Assembly (NCBI GenBank): GCA_023395735.1
Contig: JAEWYI010000047.1
Location: forward strand, 1 to 39,331
Direction of reading: 5' to 3'
From: Cyanobacteria bacterium OH_SFB_17
GTDB taxonomy: Bacteria; Cyanobacteriota; Vampirovibrionia; Gastranaerophilales; Gastranaerophilaceae
DNA: 39,331 nucleotides
Shown here: in pieces, positions 34,638 to 39,331 of the stretch
How the letters are laid out: each line of letters starts with the position of its first letter
How positions within the stretch are numbered: position 1 is the first letter of the stretch
Made by a program: the position numbers and the translations under genes
The notes under the pieces: model-generated
The model's database searches: none
What the model was told of the DNA's origin: nothing
The model's input: the letters and a program-made list of their open reading frames with translations, nothing else

Positions 34638-34643
34638 ATTATA
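34638..34643 (-). promoter_or_regulatory. -10 box placed for a leaderless gmk mRNA
   Basis: A perfect TATAAT followed by 6 nt and the gmk ATG. A -35 is not clear (TTCCTT at about the right distance). It would drive the whole gmk-coaBC run. Confidence 0.45.
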
Positions 34644-34726
34644 CCTCAAATTTGTAAAAAAAGGAAAATATATTAATTTTTTAAAATTATTTTGTTGTAT
34701 ACTGTATAAAAACTAAAGAGAGAGTT

Positions 34727-35992
34727 ATGATAGACACTAATTCAGAAAATATTTCGCAACAAGATTTGTATGCAGAACTTGAAAAATCTAAATCCGAGAC
34801 CATCAAGTACGTGAACAAACTTTTAGAAGTCGAGGAAAAATGGGCGTTTATTAACCTTTTACTTAAAAAGTTAAACTCGACGAAAAAGAAACAAGAGATT
34901 TGTGATGTTATTACAAGCGGTTTTTTAGAATTAACGGAGTCAAAAGCCTGTGTTTGCGTCATTTTTAATCCAGATAATGCAAAAATTGAAAATAAGTCTT
35001 ATGCATTTTCGAATTCAATTGAGGATAAAGATGCTTTGTTAAAGAAAATCGAGCAAGTTAATTCTTGCTGCGCTGAGGATATGAAACATCCAGATTCCGT
35101 AGCCAGAATCGGTGATTGTTTTACAAAAATCTCAAATGATAATACGATAATTGTTCCGATTTCTTATTCTGAAATTTTTTGCGGCTATCTTATGCTAATA
35201 AAAGAAGAAAGTGGATTTTACAAAGATAATATCAAGTTTATAAATGTATTTCCAGAGCATATTGCCCTGATTTTGGAAAATATTTCACTTTATCAAGAAT
35301 CAGAAAAAAGAAATAAACAAAAAATTGAATTTTTAGCAAGTATTTCGCACGAATTTAAAACTCCGCTAAACTCTATTATTGGGTTTGCTGATATATTGAA
35401 AAACTCATGCGAAAAAATTGAAAACACTAAATATATTAATAACATTTTGCAAGGTTCAAAATTTTTGCTAACCTTAATCGAAGATGTTCTCGATGTTTCA
35501 AAATCTCAATATAAGTTGTTGGAGTTGAATTATACCAAATTTAGCTCTAAAGACGAAATTTTGAAAATTATTTTGTCTATGGAAAAAATGATTCAAGAAA
35601 AAGAAATTGAACTTAAATATACCCTTGTCGATTTGAATATTGATGCTGATTTAAAGAGATTTAAGCAGTTGATGTACAATTTTATTTCAAACGCTATTAA
35701 ATTTAACAAACTAAAAGGTCATATTAATATCCTCACCTATGTTGAAGATAATAAATTTTTCTGCGAAGTTTCTGACACCGGCGACGGCATAAGCAAAAAA
35801 GATTATGACAAAATTTTCGATTTCTTTTCCCAAGTTAATAGAAGCCAATTAAAAAGACAATTGGGCTCAGGTGTCGGTTTGGCCCTTTGTAAGCGAATAA
35901 TTTCCGCGCACAAAGGTGAAATCGGATTTAACTCTCAAATAAAAAAAGGAAGTACTTTTTGGTTCTCACTGCCTTTGAGTGTGAAAAAATAA
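34727..35992 (+). CDS. Cytoplasmic sensor histidine kinase with GAF-like domain
   Basis: The 421-residue kinase has a coiled N-terminus, a GAF-like sensory region at about 45-190, and then the HisKA box FLASISHEFKTPLNSIIGF with phospho-acceptor His208. The ATP-binding domain shows an N box (FISNAIKFN), DTGDGIS, FDFFSQV and GSGVGLAL. No membrane segment or signal peptide is present, so it senses something inside the cell. The GAF-like part contains several Cys (CVCVIF, SCCAEDMK), which could make it redox-sensitive, though that is only a guess. No response regulator lies beside it. The ATG follows a GAGAGAG site, and a strong terminator follows. Confidence 0.9.
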   Translation: MIDTNSENISQQDLYAELEKSKSETIKYVNKLLEVEEKWAFINLLLKKLNSTKKKQEICDVITSGFLELTESKACVCVIFNPDNAKIENKSYAFSNSIEDKDALLKKIEQVNSCCAEDMKHPDSVARIGDCFTKISNDNTIIVPISYSEIFCGYLMLIKEESGFYKDNIKFINVFPEHIALILENISLYQESEKRNKQKIEFLASISHEFKTPLNSIIGFADILKNSCEKIENTKYINNILQGSKFLLTLIEDVLDVSKSQYKLLELNYTKFSSKDEILKIILSMEKMIQEKEIELKYTLVDLNIDADLKRFKQLMYNFISNAIKFNKLKGHINILTYVEDNKFFCEVSDTGDGISKKDYDKIFDFFSQVNRSQLKRQLGSGVGLALCKRIISAHKGEIGFNSQIKKGSTFWFSLPLSVKK

Positions 35993-36004
35993 TTATGTAT
36001 TTAA

Positions 36005-36045
36005 AAAGCGGGCCTGAATCAAAGATTCAGGCCCGCTTTAATTTT
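36005..36045. terminator. Bidirectional terminator
   Basis: A perfect 16-bp GC-rich stem (36005-36020 with 36024-36039) with an AAA loop is followed by T-runs on both strands. It lies between the convergent histidine kinase and antiporter genes and would end both transcripts. Confidence 0.92.
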
Positions 36046-36055
36046 TATAAAGATA

Positions 36056-37480
36056 TTAATCTTCAGGATTTATGTCTACGTTTTCAGGAACACAGCAAGT
36101 TTTTTTGCTGTCTTGAATTTCCTGGAAGAACAAGATTAGGCAAATCGCAATACAAATTATTGCAGATACTACCCAAAATCCAATTGCGCCATTCCAGCCG
36201 AATTTGTCAATCATATACCCTGTTCCTGTTGCAGATAGCACAGCACCAACATATCCGAAGGTTCCTGTGAATCCTGTAGCTGCTGATGCAACTTTTTTAG
36301 AGCTGCTTTCAACCGCACATAACCCGCCAATCATCATTTGTGGACCGTATGTAAAAGCTCCGATAAGAGCAATCAAAACAAAATCAAGATTGCTGACTTT
36401 GTTAAAACCTAAAAGGATTAAACAAATAGTTACACCGATTAAGTAGATCAAGTTTACTGGCGCTCTTCTGCCTTTAAATACTCTGTCAGAAATCACACCG
36501 GCAAGAATGGTACCCGCAATCCCAACAAGAGGAAGCGCGCTCAATTTCATAGCTGCAAGTTCTAAAGAGTTGTTCTTAGCTTCGTGAAGATATTTTATCA
36601 TCCAATCTTCTGCGCCAAATCTGATTACATATACAAAAATATATGCAATTGCCAATAACCATATTGTTTTGTTGAACAAGATATTTTCTTTAAAAATTTG
36701 TCCGTAAGATCTGTCATCATTTTCTGTAGAAGCTGCACAAGTCGGTTCATTTCTATATACTTCAACATCAGGTAATCCCAATGATTGTGGTTTATCTCTC
36801 AATCTGTTTATTAACCATAATGCAACCATTATTGCCAAAAGTCCCGGAACTAAAAATGCCATTTTCCAGCCATAATGAGCAACAAGAAATCCTGAAACGA
36901 TAACGCTCAAGAATGTACCAACTTGGTGAGAACAAGACCACAATGACCATTTTGTTCCTCGTTCTGAGTTTGAATACCAGTGTGTTAATGTTTTTGCAAC
37001 AGCAGGGAAACCAGCAGACTGGAACCAACCGTTTGCACCCCAGAAAAATGCGAATAACCACAACAAAATTGTTCCTGATGGAAGTCCGAAAAATGATGTG
37101 TGACCGGGGGTTATAAACATTGCGCTTAATAAAAAGCAAAGGTTTGAAACCGCACTAAGAATTAATGCAGTAGGTAAAAATTTTCTAACGTCTGAGCCGT
37201 CAGCCAAAACGCCATTAATAAATTTACCGATACCATAAGTTAAATATAGGGAGCTTCCTAAAAGTCCCAATTCTGTGTTTGTATATCCGAATTCAGTGCT
37301 TAATCCCGGAAGTGCTACTGCAATATTTTTTTTGCATAAATAAAATACAGTATATCCGATAAAACATGAATAAAACATTCTTATACGCCAATGCGTGTAG
37401 TCTTTTTTAACTTTCAATTCGTCTTTAATCGGTTCCTTCGCAGGTGGTTCTTTAAAAAACTCAGCAAACGAGTTTAGCAT
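36056..37480 (-). CDS. MFS organophosphate:phosphate antiporter (GlpT/UhpT family)
   Basis: The 474-residue protein has about 12 membrane spans and the OPA-family pattern: YTVFYLCKKNIAVALPGLS in the first span, the loop after span 2 (GKFINGVLADGSDVRKFLPT), and FWGANGWFQSAGFPAVAKTL. It probably swaps a sugar phosphate or glycerol-3-phosphate for inorganic phosphate. Substrate specificity cannot be read; UhpC-like sensors share the same fold. The hydrophilic 30-residue N-terminus and Cys-bearing tail are ordinary. GGAGG is well placed before the ATG. It lies 22 bp after the exonuclease gene on the same strand and ends at a bidirectional terminator. Confidence 0.9.
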   Translation of the reverse strand: MLNSFAEFFKEPPAKEPIKDELKVKKDYTHWRIRMFYSCFIGYTVFYLCKKNIAVALPGLSTEFGYTNTELGLLGSSLYLTYGIGKFINGVLADGSDVRKFLPTALILSAVSNLCFLLSAMFITPGHTSFFGLPSGTILLWLFAFFWGANGWFQSAGFPAVAKTLTHWYSNSERGTKWSLWSCSHQVGTFLSVIVSGFLVAHYGWKMAFLVPGLLAIMVALWLINRLRDKPQSLGLPDVEVYRNEPTCAASTENDDRSYGQIFKENILFNKTIWLLAIAYIFVYVIRFGAEDWMIKYLHEAKNNSLELAAMKLSALPLVGIAGTILAGVISDRVFKGRRAPVNLIYLIGVTICLILLGFNKVSNLDFVLIALIGAFTYGPQMMIGGLCAVESSSKKVASAATGFTGTFGYVGAVLSATGTGYMIDKFGWNGAIGFWVVSAIICIAICLILFFQEIQDSKKTCCVPENVDINPED

Positions 37481-37502
37481 AATTTTTTTCCTCCATCTGT
37501 TT

Positions 37503-38423
37503 CTATCTTCTATCTGGCTTTAAAATTTGTATATTTCGTGTTTCAGACAATTCTTGTCTTGCTTCTTTTATTGTATTTCTTTTTTCTTCCTCAAGGCTTA
37601 ATCCGCCAACAAGTCGGTCAATAAATCCTGTGTTTAGCTTGACGGCTTTTGGCAAAGCGCCGATTTCATCAAGAATGTCTTTAATTTTCATAAAATCATA
37701 TCCAAAAGATTGTCTTGATTGATAAATTAATGTCTCCCCCGATTGAGATGTAACAGGCTCTCCGCCAAGATCAAAATACATTTTGAAAACAGAGCGTAAG
37801 TCCTGAAGTTCTGATTGCATAACCAAGACGCTTTGTTGAATTCTTAAATATCTTTCGAATAAATAATTTATATTTTCAAGTTGTTTTTCTTGCCAATCAT
37901 TTTTTTCGAAATACAATTTTTTTAATTTTGGATAAGAAAGCGCAAGCCCCATTGTATCAGCCATAGCTCTATGGTGTTTTGTGAATTCAACGTTGAATTT
38001 TCTAGTAAGCGCTTCAAGGCCGTGTGATTCCAGGTCAGGGAAAACTTCCTTGAACATTTGTTGCGTATCTATTCTTGGGTTTTTTAATTCTTTTCCTGTA
38101 ACTCTTAAACTAGCTTCGTTTAAAAATGAGTAATCAAAAATAGCGTTGTGCGCAACAATCGGATAATCTCCGATAAATTCAAGAATCGCAGGTAAAATTT
38201 CTGCTTCAGTCGGGGCATCTTTTACCATATCTTCGCTGATTCCATGGATTGCCATGCTGGATTTTCTTATATGTTGTTCAGGATTTATAAGCGTTTGAAA
38301 TTCGGCTTTAATTTTGCCGTTTTCAAGCCTTACAGCCGCAAATTCTATAACTTTTTCTCTGGTGTAATCTAAACCTGTTGTTTCTGTATCTAAAACAATT
38401 TCAATAATTTTCTTTCTACTCAT
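37503..38423 (-). CDS. DnaQ-like DEDDh 3'-5' exonuclease
   Basis: The 306-residue protein has the exonuclease motifs VLDTETTG (Asp12, Glu14), HGISEDMV, AHNAIFDYSFL and HRAMADTMGLA, forming the DEDDh metal site. This is the proofreading-subunit fold (DNA polymerase III epsilon), also found in other nucleases. A C-terminal extension of about 125 residues (coiled segment VLVMQSELQDLRSVFKMYF onward) is not part of the domain and is unidentified. The ATG at 38423 is chosen over an upstream start at 38495 because GGGGAG lies right before it and the fold starts there. It is divergent from trxA and likely co-transcribed with the antiporter. Confidence 0.87.
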   Translation of the reverse strand: MSRKKIIEIVLDTETTGLDYTREKVIEFAAVRLENGKIKAEFQTLINPEQHIRKSSMAIHGISEDMVKDAPTEAEILPAILEFIGDYPIVAHNAIFDYSFLNEASLRVTGKELKNPRIDTQQMFKEVFPDLESHGLEALTRKFNVEFTKHHRAMADTMGLALSYPKLKKLYFEKNDWQEKQLENINYLFERYLRIQQSVLVMQSELQDLRSVFKMYFDLGGEPVTSQSGETLIYQSRQSFGYDFMKIKDILDEIGALPKAVKLNTGFIDRLVGGLSLEEEKRNTIKEARQELSETRNIQILKPDRR

Positions 38424-38482
38424 TATCTCCCCTAACATTAATTTTAAGGATAGGCCATGTATCGGATAAACTCCATCCTTGT

Positions 38483-38552
38483 TTAATCTTATCATAAATG
38501 AAAAAATATTGATATAAATATTTATTTGTGTTAATCTTATAAAAAATGAAAA
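38483..38552 (+). repeat. Two 22-bp direct repeats upstream of trxA
   Basis: Copies at 38483-38504 and 38531-38552 agree at 20 of 22 positions (TTAATCTTAT then ATGAAAA at the end). They lie 48 bp apart in the 144-bp spacer between the exonuclease and trxA genes. The second copy contains the proposed trxA -10 box. Confidence 0.55.
38509..38537 (+). promoter_or_regulatory. trxA promoter
   Basis: TTGATA (38509-38514), 17 nt, then TAATCT (38532-38537). The transcript would begin about 25 nt before the ATG, leaving the strong AAGGAGGG site in the leader. Confidence 0.5.
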
Positions 38553-38567
38553 TTTAAGGAGGGATAT

Positions 38568-38891
38568 ATGTCAAACGCAATGGAAATTACTGATGCAAAT
38601 TTCGAACAAGAAGTCTTGGCTTCAGCTACTCCGGTAGTTGTAGATTTTTGGGCTCCTTGGTGTGGTCCTTGCAGAAAATTGGGACCGGTTTTGGACGAAG
38701 TCGCTGAGGAATTAAAAGATAAAGTAAAAGTGGTTAAGGTTAATACCGACGAAAACTTAAAAACAGCTAAGGAATATTCTATTATTGGTCTTCCTAGCCT
38801 TTTGGTTTTCAAAAACGGTCAAGCGGTTGAAAGACTAGTTGGTCTTATGCCTAAATCATCTATTATTTCTAATATTGAAAAACATTTATAA
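38568..38891 (+). CDS. trxA: Thioredoxin
   Basis: The 107-residue protein has the redox site WCGPC (Cys32, Cys35) in VVDFWAPWCGPCRKLGPVL, the buried Asp of VVVDF, and the cis-Pro in IIGLPSLLVF. It reduces disulfides in the cytoplasm with electrons from thioredoxin reductase, which is not in this window. Length and motifs are those of ordinary TrxA. A strong AAGGAGGG ribosome site lies before the ATG, and a 15-bp terminator follows. Confidence 0.96.
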   Translation: MSNAMEITDANFEQEVLASATPVVVDFWAPWCGPCRKLGPVLDEVAEELKDKVKVVKVNTDENLKTAKEYSIIGLPSLLVFKNGQAVERLVGLMPKSSIISNIEKHL

Positions 38892-38914
38892 TATTTTAAA
38901 TGTTTAATAATTAA

Positions 38915-38950
38915 CGAAAAAGTAAGGGGCAAAGACCCCTTACTTTTTCG
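38915..38950. terminator. Bidirectional terminator after trxA
   Basis: A 15-bp perfect stem (38915-38929 with 38936-38950) with a 6-nt loop. Its arms contain five A or five T, so a T-run lies at the end of the stem on both strands. It separates trxA from the convergent gene ending at 39014. Confidence 0.88.
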
Positions 38951-39013
38951 TTTCTCTAAATTCGATTTTTCTCATCTCTTCGTGTTTTAGCTCTTTTATA
39001 TTAACATTTATAA

Positions 39014-39331
39014 TTAACCGTTTGTGAAAGGGTTTCTTGAATGAGTGTCGTAAAGATCATCTACAGCTGAAGTTTCAGAAACTTCATAGTATGAGCCTCT
39101 ATTTAGATAGTCTTTATGGCTAGAGTAGTCAACTTTTCCAGAATCATAATTGTATTTGCCTATATCATCACCTTGGTCTCCTGCTTTTAGGCTTTTTTTA
39201 AGTTTGTAAAAATCTGTGCTTCTTGTTTTTTCAACTTCATCTGCAGCCGAAGGGAAAAACCAATTTGAGATTCTGCCATATCTTTTTATAAAGTCTGATT
39301 TTACTTCTGCAACGTCATTTGCAACATATCT
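39014..39331 (-). CDS. Unknown protein, C-terminal 105 residues (cut by window edge)
   Basis: An open frame enters from the right edge and ends in TAA at 39014-39016. The 105 residues visible are hydrophilic and rich in Asp, Ser, Tyr and Lys: RYVANDVAEVKSDFIKRYGR at the start, NWFFPSAADEVEKTRSTDFY in the middle, and NPFTNG at the end. No family is recognised and no membrane segment is seen. The frame is unbroken and ends just before the bidirectional terminator, which supports a real gene. Confidence 0.65.
   Translation of the reverse strand, partial: RYVANDVAEVKSDFIKRYGRISNWFFPSAADEVEKTRSTDFYKLKKSLKAGDQGDDIGKYNYDSGKVDYSSHKDYLNRGSYYEVSETSAVDDLYDTHSRNPFTNG

Overview
The window is a dense, AT-rich stretch of bacterial chromosome with about 32 protein-coding genes, two of them cut by the window edges. 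I saw no rRNA or tRNA genes, no insertion sequence and no CRISPR array. The organism looks Gram-negative: there is an autotransporter with a C-terminal beta-barrel, a prolipoprotein diacylglyceryl transferase, a lipoprotein and a type IV prepilin-like protein. Other traits point away from Proteobacteria: ruvX next to a DUF1292 gene (an order familiar from Firmicutes), a four-domain S1 protein, MutS2, and short FxG/FKA motifs near the N-termini of unrelated proteins. My best guess is a gut relative of the Cyanobacteria (Vampirovibrionia/Melainabacteria, Gastranaerophilales). This is inferred from recall of such genomes and was not tested.

Layout. 1-4.2 kb: a cut prepilin-like gene, rpsA and mutS2 on the minus strand, then a small acidic orphan gene. 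4.2-7.5 kb (minus): rplI, a strong terminator hairpin, a MetE-core/UroD-type zinc methyltransferase, a CooC-like nickel-type ATPase, and folD with its own promoter. 7.7-10.2 kb: a HAD phosphatase and an iron-sulfur rRNA uracil methyltransferase, convergent. 10.3-15.4 kb: a 1702-residue autotransporter with chlamydial Pmp-style GGA[IVL] and FxxN repeats. 15.4-16.8 kb (minus): a TPR lipoprotein and lgt. 17-21 kb (plus): an orphan ClpX-type zinc finger, a helical-repeat protein, ruvX, a DUF1292 protein, and a protein built only of Clp N-domain repeats. 21-25.8 kb: a repeat-bearing secreted protein and a double-domain M16 peptidase (minus), then an unknown protein (plus). 25.8-28.3 kb (plus): deoC, flhB and a FliA-like sigma factor. 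28.3-34.6 kb (minus): one tight run gmk, coaBC, Nif3-like, secreted protein, UDP-galactopyranose-mutase-like flavoprotein, GT39-type glycosyltransferase. 34.7-39.3 kb: an orphan histidine kinase, an organophosphate antiporter and a DnaQ-like exonuclease (minus), trxA, and a cut unknown gene.

How genes may work together. The lipoprotein/Lgt pair and the autotransporter concern the cell envelope. The MetE-core/CooC/FolD group suggests one-carbon or methyl transfer with a metal-dependent partner that is not in the window. The zinc finger and the Clp-N-only protein look like detached substrate-recruiting parts of Clp proteases without an ATPase. FlhB plus a sigma-28-like factor suggests export or flagellar genes elsewhere.

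Expression signals include several well-spaced promoters, a set of genes whose -10 box lies 6-7 nt before the start codon (candidate leaderless mRNAs), and five convergent gene pairs whose ends overlap or nearly touch. No gene-free stretch exceeds 300 bases; the longest is about 250 bases, upstream of rplI.
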